Virus record (IMG/VR): IMGVR_UViG_3300046543_000574 | Span: 1-44,419 of that record | Source: a virus | Strand: one strand, 5' to 3' | Length of the DNA stretch: 44,419 nucleotides | Part shown: positions 1 to 7,826 of the stretch, one piece after another | How the letters are laid out: each line of letters begins with the position of its first letter | Position numbering within the stretch: position 1 is the first letter of the stretch | Program-made: the position numbers and the translations under genes | The notes under the pieces: model-generated | Database searches by the model: none | Told to the model about the DNA's origin: nothing | Seen by the model: the letters and a program-made list of their open reading frames with translations, nothing else

Positions 1-86
1 CATTGGAGTCCATCGTCGCCCAACCGCATGAGCCACCGGTTGTCGATGTCCGTGAGATTCGAAAGGCGATGACACATGGAGAGTGA
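1..86 (+). CDS. 3' end of a patchwork-family protein (partial)
   Basis: An open frame enters from the left edge and stops with TGA at 84-86. It encodes about 28 residues beginning LESIVAQPHEPPVVD. The first 48 bases are identical to 44204-44251, where the same peptide lies inside the truncated gene at the right edge. The stop overlaps the start of the next gene at 76, the coupling style used throughout this genome. If the molecule is circular, this is the C-terminus of the gene that starts at 44062, because the frame is kept across the join. Function unknown. Confidence 0.6.
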   Translation, partial: LESIVAQPHEPPVVDVREIRKAMTHGE

Positions 87-261
87 GATCAAGCCCGACC
101 CCAGCCAGTTGACCCCCGAGGAGGCCCGAGAGTTGTTCTCCCTCTACCTCGCCCACGGGCCGCGACCGCCCGAGATCTACGCCTCGCACCCGCTTGTTAC
201 CGGCGCGGACAAGCTCGCCGCAATGCAGGCTCCGGACCAGGAGATTCCCGATGGAGACTGA
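76..261 (+). CDS. small hypothetical protein (61 aa)
   Basis: ATG start overlapping the end of the preceding frame, and stop overlapping the start region of the next gene at 251. The product is acidic and soluble, with a helix-friendly stretch around LTPEEARELFSLYLAH (residues 12-27). No family is recognised. Its position in a chain of small overlapping genes suggests a non-essential early accessory protein. Confidence rests on the overlaps and codon pattern, not on homology. Confidence 0.6.
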   Translation: MESEIKPDPSQLTPEEARELFSLYLAHGPRPPEIYASHPLVTGADKLAAMQAPDQEIPDGD

Positions 262-508
262 GATGAGCGCAATAGAAACCGAGAAAATAGAGAAGTCCTG
301 GTGCATTATGTGCGGGGCGGCTCCGGGGAACCCCTGCACCGTCATTAGCACGGTCGAGCCCGACTCCGAGTATGTGAAGGAAGGCCACGGACCGCCTCAG
401 ACCGCAGGAGAACCCCGCTCGCGCCCCCACTTCTATCGAGGCGGTCTCGACCACAAGCCAGCGGTGACGGTCGCCAACGAGCCGCCCTTCGCAAAGGAAA
501 AGTCATGA
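251..508 (+). CDS. small zinc-finger-like protein
   Basis: 85 aa from ATG 251 (GGAG eight bases upstream), or 81 aa from ATG 263, which also has a GGAG. The sequence WCIMCGAAPGNPC followed by a spaced KEGH gives a C-x2-C...C...H pattern. This matches the short zinc-binding proteins common in actinobacteriophage accessory regions; metal binding is inferred. It overlaps its neighbours on both sides (251-261 and ATGA at 505-508). Its target is unknown; DNA or RNA binding is possible. Confidence 0.65.
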   Translation: METEMSAIETEKIEKSWCIMCGAAPGNPCTVISTVEPDSEYVKEGHGPPQTAGEPRSRPHFYRGGLDHKPAVTVANEPPFAKEKS

Positions 509-627
509 GGAGAAGGCCGGTCCGGCTCGAAACGGTCCAGTTGCTCGCAGCCCTGATCGTGGCCCAGATCATCGCGCAAGGGGCTCTCTGGGGCGGCTAC
601 TTCCTAGTTCGGAGTCTCTATGCGTAG
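505..627 (+). CDS. 40-aa single-pass membrane protein
   Basis: Starts at ATG 505, overlapping the upstream stop (ATGA), and ends at TAG 625-627, overlapping the ATG at 620 of the next gene. A basic N-terminus (MRRRPVR) is followed by a hydrophobic stretch of about 20 residues (LLAALIVAQIIAQGALWGGY), so one inner-membrane helix with the N-terminus inside is likely. Function unknown; small membrane proteins in phage accessory operons are sometimes involved in exclusion. The overlap on both sides is the main support. Confidence 0.55.
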   Translation: MRRRPVRLETVQLLAALIVAQIIAQGALWGGYFLVRSLYA

Positions 628-838
628 GAGCCGCCCGGAGATCGTGGCAATCGCCCGCTCGGTCCTGACCGCTTCTCGCTGGGAGGCGGATATGGCCGTC
701 ACCAACTACGAGGGTGAACGGGTGTGGCTCAAGTCCTACTACAACCAACTGGGGGAGCGCATCGGGATCACCGACTGCTGCCTCGTCGAGTCTCCCTGTG
801 GCCGCCATGACCGCCCCGAGCCGGAGGTCGTCGCGTGA
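620..838 (+). CDS. hypothetical protein (72 aa)
   Basis: ATG start inside the end of the 505-627 gene and GTGA overlap with the next gene at 835. The product is soluble and mixed-charge, with an aromatic-rich middle (NYEGERVWLKSYYNQLGERI) and two adjacent cysteines near residues 53-54. No known domain is recognised. Confidence 0.55.
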   Translation: MRRSRPEIVAIARSVLTASRWEADMAVTNYEGERVWLKSYYNQLGERIGITDCCLVESPCGRHDRPEPEVVA

Positions 839-1656
839 CTCGCCCCAACTCCACCCAGCCAGTTCCACCTTCCTCCCTATCTAAGAGGCTGGAGGATCGG
901 GAGCGGGTCCAACGGCTTGAGGAAGCGGGGGAGAAGCTGGCTGTGGAGGCGCGCCACCGCCTACACGATGTAACCGACGACGACCTCGACCATGCAGCGT
1001 GGAGCGGCCCACAGGCGGAGGCGCTCAACGCTTGGAATGAGGCCCGGAAGGCGCTCAGGCCCGAGACACCGCCCCGAGACGCAATCTCCCAACTGGCCGA
1101 GTGCTACCGATTGAGCGGCGCAGACCCAGACGGTGACCCTGACTGGATGCTGGCGAAGGATGCGGTCGTGGAGGTCAAGCGGATGCGGGCGGAACTGGAC
1201 GAGCGGGAATCAGAGGATGGAAGCAAGGGGCGGGTCGTCGTTGAGCTATCCCTTGAGGAGGCGACCGCACTGGTGACGATTGCCCTTGGTAACTCCCAGG
1301 AACAGCACGAAGCTCGCATCCGTGCGCACACCGAGTCTGTCGCGGTCCCCGTCGTCCCAGCCTCTCTCCTTGAAGAAGAACAAGAGCGTGTTGAGCGGGC
1401 CGAAGATCAAAAGCACGCAGTCCTAGAGACGATTGGTCCAGCCGAAGATAAGCGGCGGCGACTCGAAGCCCGCGCCGAGGCCGCCGAGTCCCACGTTGAG
1501 CGAGTACGGCAAGAGCTATTGGAGCGGGCGGGCAGAGCGTGGAGCGAGGCTGGCCGGAAGCGACTCGAAGGCAGGCTCGAAGGCTCCAATCACCGCGAGG
1601 GAGAAGCGGTCGCCTACGAACACGCCGCCCGACTACTACTCGCACCAGACCAATGA
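835..1656 (+). CDS. patchwork-family coiled-coil protein
   Basis: 273 aa from GTG 835 (GTGA overlap). Long charged helical segments (about residues 12-45 and 175-260) predict coiled coil. Two DNA blocks tie it to the right-edge genes. The first 33 bases match 44062-44094 with two differences, and 1206-1250 is identical to 42828-42872, encoding the shared peptide ESEDGSKGRVVVELS. Outside these blocks the proteins differ, so this is a mosaic family. No catalytic motif is seen and the function is unknown. Confidence 0.7.
   Translation: MTRPNSTQPVPPSSLSKRLEDRERVQRLEEAGEKLAVEARHRLHDVTDDDLDHAAWSGPQAEALNAWNEARKALRPETPPRDAISQLAECYRLSGADPDGDPDWMLAKDAVVEVKRMRAELDERESEDGSKGRVVVELSLEEATALVTIALGNSQEQHEARIRAHTESVAVPVVPASLLEEEQERVERAEDQKHAVLETIGPAEDKRRRLEARAEAAESHVERVRQELLERAGRAWSEAGRKRLEGRLEGSNHREGEAVAYEHAARLLLAPDQ
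1206..1250 (+). repeat. 45-bp block shared with the 42124 gene
   Basis: Identical to 42828-42872; 36 bases of it also occur at the right edge in 44310-44348. It encodes ESEDGSKGRVVVELS in frame. Confidence 0.85.
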
Positions 1657-1916
1657 GCATCCAGCGCACCTATTACTGCGATGGCCCCGATCCCGAGAAA
1701 CCGGAGGGGCGGTGCATGTCAAGCGCCTCGACCGCTTCCGATCCGCCCTACCTGCCCCACGGAATCATCGAGGTCCGCGAACGCTGCGACGACGGGGACC
1801 ACGTTGACCACTTCTGCGGCTGGGACTGCCTGATGAAGTTCGCGGCCGACCAGCCGATACCCGAGGTCATTTCGATGGACGATTTTCCGGGGGATCAGAG
1901 AGGGGAGGGGCGGTGA
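1653..1916 (+). CDS. small cysteine/histidine-rich protein, possible zinc finger
   Basis: 87 aa from ATG 1653, which overlaps the upstream stop (ATGA). Cysteines occur near residues 9 and 22 and again in RERCDDGD and HVDHFCGWDCLMKF. The last stretch resembles a treble-clef or FCS-type zinc-binding knuckle. The C-terminus is acidic. Zinc binding is inferred; the partner is unknown. GTGA overlap with the next gene at 1913. Confidence 0.6.
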   Translation: MSIQRTYYCDGPDPEKPEGRCMSSASTASDPPYLPHGIIEVRERCDDGDHVDHFCGWDCLMKFAADQPIPEVISMDDFPGDQRGEGR

Positions 1917-2233
1917 GCGGCGAGGTCGCACAAAAGATGCGGCGAATGGTTGTCCGCGAAGAACGGATGCGGAGCGAACGCAACGAAGCCCTTGAGCTTC
2001 AAGGAACCGCTGAGGCCCGGATGCAAGAGGCCCAGATGCGGCAGATCGGTCTACGTGAGGAACGCGACCAATGGAAGCGGGCGGCAGAAGGCGACCGCGA
2101 TGGCTTAGTCACCCACGCCTACCACCTGCGAGTAGTTGGCGCACTGGTCGATGAGCGGAAGGCGATTGAAGCGGCCGAGGGCGTCACCCTGGAGCGCCGC
2201 GAGCAGATCCTTCACCCAGGAACGTTAAAATGA
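1913..2233 (+). CDS. coiled-coil hypothetical protein
   Basis: 106 aa from GTG 1913. Residues 5-65 are highly charged and helical (repeated E, R and Q with spaced L/M), predicting a coiled coil. It resembles in composition, but not clearly in sequence, the coiled-coil parts of the 835-1656 protein. It overlaps both neighbours. Function unknown. Confidence 0.6.
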   Translation: MSGEVAQKMRRMVVREERMRSERNEALELQGTAEARMQEAQMRQIGLREERDQWKRAAEGDRDGLVTHAYHLRVVGALVDERKAIEAAEGVTLERREQILHPGTLK

Positions 2234-2499
2234 CAGTGCAACGTTGTGAGCGTGGGTCCCCCAGGCGGGTTGACATGGGGACATCTGGCCCGGCATTTAC
2301 GCCTGATGAAGCGTCGAGAGGCGTGGAAACGGTCCTTCGGGATCGTCGCGTGGAGTCCACCCAGCCGGGGAATAACTGTGGACCTAGGCCCGCCAATTTC
2401 AGACCCCCGCTCAGAGCGCTGCGCCGCCTCTCCCCCCTGGACCCCGTATCTGGCTCTACAAAGCCATTTTCTTCTCCTCTAGAGCCGGGAGAGTCGTGA
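2230..2499 (+). CDS. doubtful hypothetical protein (89 aa)
   Basis: ATG 2230 overlaps the upstream stop (ATGA) and the stop overlaps a GTG at 2496, which favours this frame. The product is low-complexity (P, R and S rich) with poor third-position GC. The alternative frame 2246-2482 gives MSVGPPGGLTWGHLARHLRL at its start and looks at least as protein-like. I cannot decide between them, and both could be a decayed gene. No family recognised. Confidence 0.35.
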   Translation: MTVQRCERGSPRRVDMGTSGPAFTPDEASRGVETVLRDRRVESTQPGNNCGPRPANFRPPLRALRRLSPLDPVSGSTKPFSSPLEPGES

Positions 2500-2744
2500 G
2501 CGAGCTGCATCTTGAAAACGCCGCCGCCTGCTTGCAGCGCATCCTCTCAGCCAGAGACCCCGATCACGTCTACGTGGTCAGCGTCCGGCCACGGGATGGG
2601 GACGATGCCCGAGGCCGAGCCGTTGGGGCCGCTGGGGAGCGTGAGGTGGGCTCCGTAGCGGAAGCAACGAACGCGGTCAGCGACAGCGACCCGAGCACCC
2701 GACCCAACCGGCCGCACCACGACCGCAGCAAGCAAGTGGCGTAG
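2496..2744 (+). CDS. possible gene end antisense to the integrase
   Basis: GTG 2496 overlaps the preceding stop (GTGA). The first 35 residues (MSELHLENAAACLQRILSAR...) look like an ordinary helical phage protein. The rest, from about 2547 on, lies antisense to the integrase C-terminus and is low-complexity. One reading is a gene whose 3' end was replaced when the integrase module was acquired. It could also be spurious. Confidence 0.3.
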   Translation: MSELHLENAAACLQRILSARDPDHVYVVSVRPRDGDDARGRAVGAAGEREVGSVAEATNAVSDSDPSTRPNRPHHDRSKQVA

Positions 2745-3989
2745 GAGGGAGTTGCGCTCATCATGGTTCAGGTCCGCCCAAATCCCAGCCCCGCCCTGGA
2801 GCGCCGGCAGTTGAGGGGCACGCGCCATCTCGCGCCTCAGCGCCTCCCGGGCCGCGTCTACCTGTTCGCGCCTCACCCTCATTCCGAGCGCAGCATCAGC
2901 AGCACCCAGCCCGGCGAAGTCCACCGCCTCGACGTACCCGGCCAGCTCAGCCTCGGCCTCAGCCAGCGCAACCCGAGCTCGCTCTACGCCATCCCCCGCC
3001 GAGACAGTCGCCTCCAGCCGGTCAAGCTCCGCAAGAGCCACTTCTTCGACGTAGGTATCGACGCGAACGCAGTTGATCGCCACCGGGGCCGGACATCGCT
3101 TCCCCGAGTGATTCGTCGGGCAGGTGTAGACCTTCTCCCTGCGGCTGCCGCTCCGCGTCATTACATGCCCGCAGCTCGCGCATCGCACCAAGCCTGCGAG
3201 CAGAGCGGTCGGCAGGGTGCTTCTGGGGGGCCGAGGTCCAGAGTCGAGCTTCGCTTGCACCGCCTCGAACGTCTCCGGTTCAAGAATCGGATCGTGGGCC
3301 TCGGTGTTGACGTGCCGCCCGACCTTCAACTCCCCAAGGTAGACGCGGTTTCGGAGCAGGGAGCGCAGCCCACCCGGCGTCATCCCGAGCCGTTGAGACA
3401 AGGCCAAAATGCGCTCCCCTCGCAGGAAGTCTCGCGCCGCGTCACGGACCTCATCCGCCTGCTCGTTGATAACGAGGCCGCGAGTGTCGGGATCGCGGTC
3501 ATAGCCCCGAGGCGTTTGGCGGCGCTGCCAGATCCCGTTCTCGACAGCGCCGCGCCTCGCCCTCTCAAACCCCTCTCGCCGCTCCTCTCGCTGGTGCTGG
3601 TCGATCGAGGCCAAGAGGTTTCGCTGCAAGCGCCCTGCCGCCGTAGAGCCGTCGATATTCTCTCGCGCCGAGTAGACGACACCCCCGACGCCCTCGACCT
3701 CGTCCCAGAGGTCCAGCATCAGCCGCAGATCGCGTCCAGCCCGGGACAGGTAGGCGACCACAACCCCGGAATACAGGCCCGACTTGACGCCCTCCACCGC
3801 TTGACGAAAGACCGGGCGAGAGGCATCGGAGCCCTTCGCGTCAAGCTCTGGCGGCAGCAGCTCGACGCGATAACCTTGCGCCTTCGCCCAGGCTTCAATC
3901 TCTGCGGTCTGTTCTTCGGGCGAGCGCAGCCGCTCCAAGTCACGCTTTCCCACGTGGCTCACGCGCATATACCCGGCCAGCAGTCCCAC
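2547..3989 (-). CDS. int: large serine integrase
   Basis: 480 aa from GTG 3989. A TTG at 4019 would add ten residues but has no ribosome-binding site. With the chosen start the catalytic serine of GYMRVS is residue 11, as usual for serine recombinases. Next come LSRAGRDLR (about 85-93, active-site arginines), the recombinase domain (TPRGYDRDPDTRGLVINE, about 159-176), a zinc ribbon (C270-x2-C273...C290...C299) and a charged coiled-coil region. It catalyses attP x attB integration. It is the only leftward gene between the early and late operons. attP was not located. Confidence 0.95.
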   Translation of the reverse strand: MGLLAGYMRVSHVGKRDLERLRSPEEQTAEIEAWAKAQGYRVELLPPELDAKGSDASRPVFRQAVEGVKSGLYSGVVVAYLSRAGRDLRLMLDLWDEVEGVGGVVYSARENIDGSTAAGRLQRNLLASIDQHQREERREGFERARRGAVENGIWQRRQTPRGYDRDPDTRGLVINEQADEVRDAARDFLRGERILALSQRLGMTPGGLRSLLRNRVYLGELKVGRHVNTEAHDPILEPETFEAVQAKLDSGPRPPRSTLPTALLAGLVRCASCGHVMTRSGSRREKVYTCPTNHSGKRCPAPVAINCVRVDTYVEEVALAELDRLEATVSAGDGVERARVALAEAEAELAGYVEAVDFAGLGAADAALGMRVRREQVDAAREALRREMARAPQLPALQGGAGIWADLNHDERNSLLRHLLAAVVVRPVGSGARVAVADRVRCFRYGAHLTLPSGPNGSASGIVPIPWPDADHVDVIGVSG

Positions 3990-4040
3990 CGATCCGACCC
4001 TAGCGCAAAGATCGCCCAAAGCACTACGGGCGTTCTTTGC

Positions 4041-4048
4041 CTATATAG
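4041..4048. promoter_or_regulatory. palindromic AT-rich box in the int/late divergent region
   Basis: The intergenic region between the leftward integrase and the rightward gene at 4070 contains the perfect palindrome CTATATAG, the most AT-rich spot nearby. It could act as a -10 element in either direction. No convincing -35 is seen, so promoter activity is a guess. An AGGAGG ribosome-binding site follows at 4058-4063. Confidence 0.3.
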
Positions 4049-4069
4049 CCCCGACCCAGGAGGCACCCT

Positions 4070-4210
4070 ATGAAGCCACGAACGGCAAGCGCCCGTCTCG
4101 ATGCCCTACGAAAACGAGCGGATGAAGGCAGCGAGAGAGCAGGGCGCGAAGTGGTCCGCCTGTGCCGCAAAGGCATGGTCTCGCCCTATTGGGAACGGAA
4201 GCGGCGATGA
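4070..4210 (+). CDS. 46-aa basic protein, first gene of the late-strand operon
   Basis: ATG 4070 has a strong AGGAGG seven bases upstream, and the stop TGA 4208-4210 overlaps the ATG at 4207. The product is rich in Arg and Lys (starts MKPRTASARLDALRKRADEG) and could bind nucleic acid. It lies directly opposite the integrase start across a 50-80 bp intergenic region, the place where small excision or regulatory proteins often sit. That role is inference only. Confidence 0.55.
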   Translation: MKPRTASARLDALRKRADEGSERAGREVVRLCRKGMVSPYWERKRR

Positions 4211-4830
4211 GGTTCCCGAAAGAGACAAGGGCGCTGATTCACGAAGCCGCCCCGCACCCTGCTCGCATTCCCTGGCCCGCCGGTTCAGAGCCTACGACCG
4301 GACGCCTCTACTGGGTCCAGAGCGCCGAGGATCTCGAAGCCGAGAGAAAGCGCCGTGAGGACTCGCCCGACACCTGCGCTGAGGTCTTGGCCGGAATGCG
4401 TCGCCGCCTCAACCCCAACGAGCCGGTCTCAACGCCCAAGCGCCGTCGCCGCAACCCCCGCGCCCCCCTTGCCGGCTCAGAACGAATCCGGGTTATCGAC
4501 GCGGAGATCAAAGAAGTCGGCTGGGAAGCCTTGGTTGAGGTCTACGAAGAGCCGGACCCGGTTCGCCATCTGCGCGTCAAGGCCAAGGTCCCAGCGGGAC
4601 CGAATCCAATCGAGGGCTACCAAGAGCCCACCGAGATCGAGCCCGAGCAGTTGCCGCCGATTCGCCGCCGCCTTGAGGAAGAGGAAGCACTTCGCATCGC
4701 CCACGCGGCCAGCATCGACCACGCCTCAGTCATCAAGGCAGAGCAAAAGCTGCTCGACCAACGCAGGCGAGGAAGGCGCTCAAAGCTCGCTGAGGAAGCC
4801 GTCCAGAGGGCCAAGAAACGCGCTGCGTAA
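4207..4830 (+). CDS. hypothetical charged protein (207 aa)
   Basis: ATG 4207 overlaps the upstream stop (ATGA). The middle contains a basic patch (PKRRRRNPR, about residues 77-85). The C-terminal 50 residues are a long charged helix ending in KRAA, probably coiled coil. No family recognised. Its position before the terminase makes a DNA-packaging role, such as a small terminase, thinkable, but no typical helix-turn-helix was seen. Confidence 0.65.
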   Translation: MRFPKETRALIHEAAPHPARIPWPAGSEPTTGRLYWVQSAEDLEAERKRREDSPDTCAEVLAGMRRRLNPNEPVSTPKRRRRNPRAPLAGSERIRVIDAEIKEVGWEALVEVYEEPDPVRHLRVKAKVPAGPNPIEGYQEPTEIEPEQLPPIRRRLEEEEALRIAHAASIDHASVIKAEQKLLDQRRRGRRSKLAEEAVQRAKKRAA

Positions 4831-5100
4831 AAGACCATCCGATGCTCCGGTTTGAATATGCGCTAGCTCTCTGCTGGGACCAAGCACCGGCCTCGCCGCT
4901 ACGGCAAACATTCCGGGTGCCTTCCACTTCTAGGGCCTACGTAGCTTCCCTGCCCTCCTCAGTTCCTCGCCGCCGTCGCCTTCGGGGCCCCTGGCGGCCA
5001 AAGTTGCGTCTGTTGGCAAGAACAGCGCATTAAGCCCGGGGGGACTTGCAAACCGCTCTCCCTAGCGGCTCCTCACGCCAAACCGGGCATCTTTGAATTC
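4831..5100. other. non-coding stretch between two late-strand genes
   Basis: About 270 bases with no convincing gene; a 63-codon frame at 4842-5033 has poor composition and no ribosome-binding site. A small hairpin CCGCT-N6-AGCGG lies at 5052-5067, about 35 bases before the gene at 5101. It could hold attP or a promoter, but no repeat or clear promoter was found. Confidence 0.4.
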
Positions 5101-5343
5101 ATGGGCACGATCCAGACCCAAATCCCACCCCGTCAACCGATGGGACCGTATCCAGCCGGCCGAGCCTGCTCAAGCTGCGGTGCCCACTTGAAGACCACGA
5201 ATCCAGGCCCCGACTGCGAGCCCTGCCTCACCCCGGCATCTGAGCTACACGCTCCAGACGACCCAATGCTCTCCGAACTAGACCGCCTACGTATCGGCAG
5301 AGAGCTAGAAGCGCTGGCCGAGGACGAGCGGGTTGCGGCGTGA
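5101..5343 (+). CDS. small four-cysteine zinc-ribbon-like protein
   Basis: 80 aa from ATG 5101. No ribosome-binding site is visible, so the start is uncertain. Residues 23-44 hold CSSC...C...C (ACSSCGAHLKTT, then CEPC), a typical zinc ribbon, followed by an acidic helical C-terminus. GTGA overlap with the next gene at 5340. Unknown function; possibly a small regulator. Confidence 0.6.
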   Translation: MGTIQTQIPPRQPMGPYPAGRACSSCGAHLKTTNPGPDCEPCLTPASELHAPDDPMLSELDRLRIGRELEALAEDERVAA

Positions 5344-5429
5344 CCCGCAACCACTTCGAGAACTTCTGCCTAGCCCTACTCGCCTTCACCTGTGTCGCCG
5401 GCATCGCCTTCATGCAGCGGTACGTCTGA
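5340..5429 (+). CDS. 29-aa membrane peptide
   Basis: GTG 5340 overlaps the previous stop (GTGA); the stop at 5427-5429 directly precedes the GTG of the HNH gene. Residues 8-26 are hydrophobic (NFCLALLAFTCVAGIAFM), giving one likely membrane helix. Supported only by tight packing and composition. Confidence 0.4.
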   Translation: MTRNHFENFCLALLAFTCVAGIAFMQRYV

Positions 5430-5726
5430 GTGCTCTACGCCTGCACTGTCTGCTCTCGGCTCTCGCCCAACCGCCAATGCCCAGACCACCAAGGGACGAA
5501 GCGCAATGGCTCAACCCGAGAGTGGCGCAAGACCAGAGAGCGCATCCTCGAGCGAGACGGCTACCGCTGTACCCAAACACTGGGCGATGGCGCTCGCTGC
5601 CCGATCACCACGAACTTGCACGTCGACCACCGCATCCCCAAAGCAATGGGCGGAAGCGATGGGGACGAGAACCTAGCCTGCCTCTGCTCCACGCACAATC
5701 TGCGAAAGGGCGATACGGCGGGCTAG
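5430..5726 (+). CDS. HNH endonuclease next to the terminase
   Basis: 98 aa from GTG 5430. The HNH core is clear: LHVDH at residues 63-67, then IPKAMGGSDGDENL with N81, and H89 in CSTHN. N-terminal C5, C8 and C17 and later C47 and C57 probably bind structural zinc. HNH proteins encoded near TerL are required for packaging and specific cleavage in several phages, such as HK97 gp74. This one lies about 600 bp upstream of terL, so that role is likely. A homing function is the alternative. Confidence 0.85.
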   Translation: MLYACTVCSRLSPNRQCPDHQGTKRNGSTREWRKTRERILERDGYRCTQTLGDGARCPITTNLHVDHRIPKAMGGSDGDENLACLCSTHNLRKGDTAG

Positions 5727-5771
5727 TCAGATCAACCAACCCGAGCGCGATGCTCAGGAAAGGAAGGCGCG

Positions 5772-6071
5772 ATGCCTGCCACCCAGGAGTACAAGAACCA
5801 GACGTTCACGATCACCTCCACCATCCAGTACCGAGGACCGCAGTTCCCCGACGACGTCCCTGAGTCGCTCCGAGAGACGCTCCGAGAGATGGCCAAAGGC
5901 AAGGGCGAGCCGTGGGTCTATCGCTTCGCCACCGAGTGCGGTCGCGTTGCATGGGTGCCGGTCTCGAAGGAGTTGGTTGAGGACGCGGCGATTGATGCTG
6001 AGGGTGAGATCCGTCGCATGGCTGGACTCGCGCTGGCCGAACTGCCTGGAGGCAGCGATGCCAGCCACTGA
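5772..6071 (+). CDS. hypothetical protein upstream of terminase (99 aa)
   Basis: ATG 5772 has GGAAAGGAAGG just upstream. The product is a mixed alpha/beta, acidic protein with a tail ending GGSDASH. No domain is recognised. It overlaps the next small gene at 6058. Given its place between HNH and TerL, a packaging accessory or small terminase role is possible but unproven. Confidence 0.65.
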   Translation: MPATQEYKNQTFTITSTIQYRGPQFPDDVPESLRETLREMAKGKGEPWVYRFATECGRVAWVPVSKELVEDAAIDAEGEIRRMAGLALAELPGGSDASH

Positions 6072-6261
6072 GTATGTGCTGACGCTGAGCAGCGAGGACA
6101 TTGGCCTGATCCGCCTCGGCCTCAACAAGTGCCACCGAGACTGCACGCCCGAGACCCGAGAGGATGTTCGCAAGGTCGAAGCGAAGATCAACGCTGCGAT
6201 CGGTAGCGATGTTGGCATGGCTGAGCCAGAGCAGCCAGGCGGCAGCGATGACTACCGCTAG
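6058..6261 (+). CDS. hypothetical protein (67 aa)
   Basis: ATG 6058 sits seven bases after a TGGAGG ribosome-binding site, inside the end of the previous gene. The peptide MPATEYVLTLSSEDIGLIRL suggests a short strand and helix. Its PEQPGGSDDYR tail echoes the PGGSDASH tail of the preceding protein, so the two may derive from a small duplication. Function unknown. Confidence 0.6.
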   Translation: MPATEYVLTLSSEDIGLIRLGLNKCHRDCTPETREDVRKVEAKINAAIGSDVGMAEPEQPGGSDDYR

Positions 6262-6334
6262 GGGTGGGGATAAACCCCCAAATGGTCGTCGCTTGGACAC
6301 TTCGCGCCTCGTCGCGAGAAAAACTTTGTGAGGT

Positions 6335-7804
6335 GTGGCCTGGGGCACGCTTGACCAGTTCCTCGAATGGACTGGGCAACTCATCCTCGACACCGGGGAG
6401 CCTTGGAAGCTAGAGCCCTTCCAGGAAGAAATCGTTGCCGACCTGATCGCCGGCTACTCCGAGATTTGGGCGTTGGTCCCAGAGGGAAACGGGAAGACCA
6501 CGCTTTGGGGCGGAATCGCCCTTTACCACGCCTTCCACACGCCTTCTGCCTTTGTCCCAATCGGCGCTTCCTCACGGGAGCAAGCCGAGATCATGTATCG
6601 GCAAGCCGAGGGCTTCGTCTATCGGACGCCGAATCTGCTGGCGACGAAGAAGTCCGACACCAAGGGTTTCCGCTGCCAAGAGGGCTATCGCCGGATCAAG
6701 TGCCTCGATACCGGGGGTCGGATTCAGGTCTATGCGGCTGATGACCGAACGGCGGACGGGGTTATTCCGACGCTTGCCCTTCCCGACGAGCTCCACCGCC
6801 ATCGCAACCTTCGCCTCTACCGGACCTGGCGCGGGAAGCTCGAAAAGCGCGGCGGCCAGATCGCCACGATCTCCACGGCGGGTGAGCCTGAGTCCGAGTT
6901 CGAGGACACCCGGGACAAAATCCTTAAATCGGCCACCAAGATCGAGCATCTCGGCCCCTTTGGCTGCCACATCCGCGCCGAGGGCGAGGACATCGTCCTC
7001 CACGACTTCGCTGTTCGTAACCGCAATGACGCCGAGAACATGGAGGTCGTTGCTGCAGCCAATCCCCGTGAGGCGATAACGGCTGAGTCGCTTCGCAAGA
7101 AGCACACCTCGCCGACGATGACCGACGCCCACTGGCTGCGGTTCGTCTGCAACATCGCGGCGAGGGAGTCGGGGCAGGCGATCACGCCCGAGGAGTTCGA
7201 CGCGCTGAAGGCTGATCCATTCAAGCCTGAAGGCGATTGGATCTGCGGCTGGCTCGATCTCGGCTGGAAGATCGACACCACGGCGATGGGGATGCTGCGC
7301 TGGCACTCCACGGAGCGGCGCTACATCGAGGACGTTCTGGTCCTCGAGCCTCCCGTCTCAGAGGCCGACATTGTTCAGGGCCTGGTCGAACGGCAGCGCA
7401 AATACGGCCCAATCGGCTGGGTCTATGACCCGAACGCCGGCGGCCAGCAGATGGCGCAGATGCTCGAAAAGGGCGAACACCCCTTGCAGGACGGTGAGGA
7501 ATTCACCTTCATCGAGCATTCCCAGGACAACGCGCCGATGGCCTTGGCCGCGTCCCGCCTGGACGAGGCGATGCGCAGCAAGTGGATCTTCCACGATGGA
7601 GACCTCACGCTCCGCAAGCACTTCCTGAACGCAGTCCGCAAGAGCCTCGGGGCCGAGAAGTTCAAGTTCGACCGCCCGGCAGAGGCGAGAGGTGCCGCCC
7701 GCGCCCGCTTCCCAATCGACGCCCTCACCGGAGTCCTGATGGGCAACAGCATCGCCGTTGCCGAGAACCAGACCTCCAAATCAAAGAAGGCCCTCTTCAT
7801 CTAG
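6335..7804 (+). CDS. terL: terminase large subunit
   Basis: 489 aa from GTG 6335. It is the ATP-driven DNA packaging motor and headful or site-specific nuclease. Walker A is PEGNGKTT at residues 49-56 (Lys54). Walker B is TLALPDE ending in D151-E152. The nuclease domain begins around GWLDLGW with D308, with a later acidic residue near D462. Length is normal for the family. It is directly followed by the portal gene. The ribosome-binding site is weak, so the start could shift by a few codons. Confidence 0.95.
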   Translation: MAWGTLDQFLEWTGQLILDTGEPWKLEPFQEEIVADLIAGYSEIWALVPEGNGKTTLWGGIALYHAFHTPSAFVPIGASSREQAEIMYRQAEGFVYRTPNLLATKKSDTKGFRCQEGYRRIKCLDTGGRIQVYAADDRTADGVIPTLALPDELHRHRNLRLYRTWRGKLEKRGGQIATISTAGEPESEFEDTRDKILKSATKIEHLGPFGCHIRAEGEDIVLHDFAVRNRNDAENMEVVAAANPREAITAESLRKKHTSPTMTDAHWLRFVCNIAARESGQAITPEEFDALKADPFKPEGDWICGWLDLGWKIDTTAMGMLRWHSTERRYIEDVLVLEPPVSEADIVQGLVERQRKYGPIGWVYDPNAGGQQMAQMLEKGEHPLQDGEEFTFIEHSQDNAPMALAASRLDEAMRSKWIFHDGDLTLRKHFLNAVRKSLGAEKFKFDRPAEARGAARARFPIDALTGVLMGNSIAVAENQTSKSKKALFI

Positions 7805-7826
7805 CCCACCCGATCAAGGAGCCGCG

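Noticed and set aside
1-48. 48-bp match to 44204-44251 as terminal redundancy
   Set aside because: The right copy is followed by 168 more bases that differ from bases 49 onward, so it is an internal repeat and not a terminal direct repeat.
2763-4073. 436-codon rightward open frame
   Set aside because: It is exactly antisense to the serine integrase, whose motifs are clear. The antisense product is low-complexity, as expected from a GC-rich shadow.
4842-5033. 63-codon frame in the gap before 5101
   Set aside because: Arg/Ser/Pro-rich low-complexity product, no ribosome-binding site, no overlap with neighbours.
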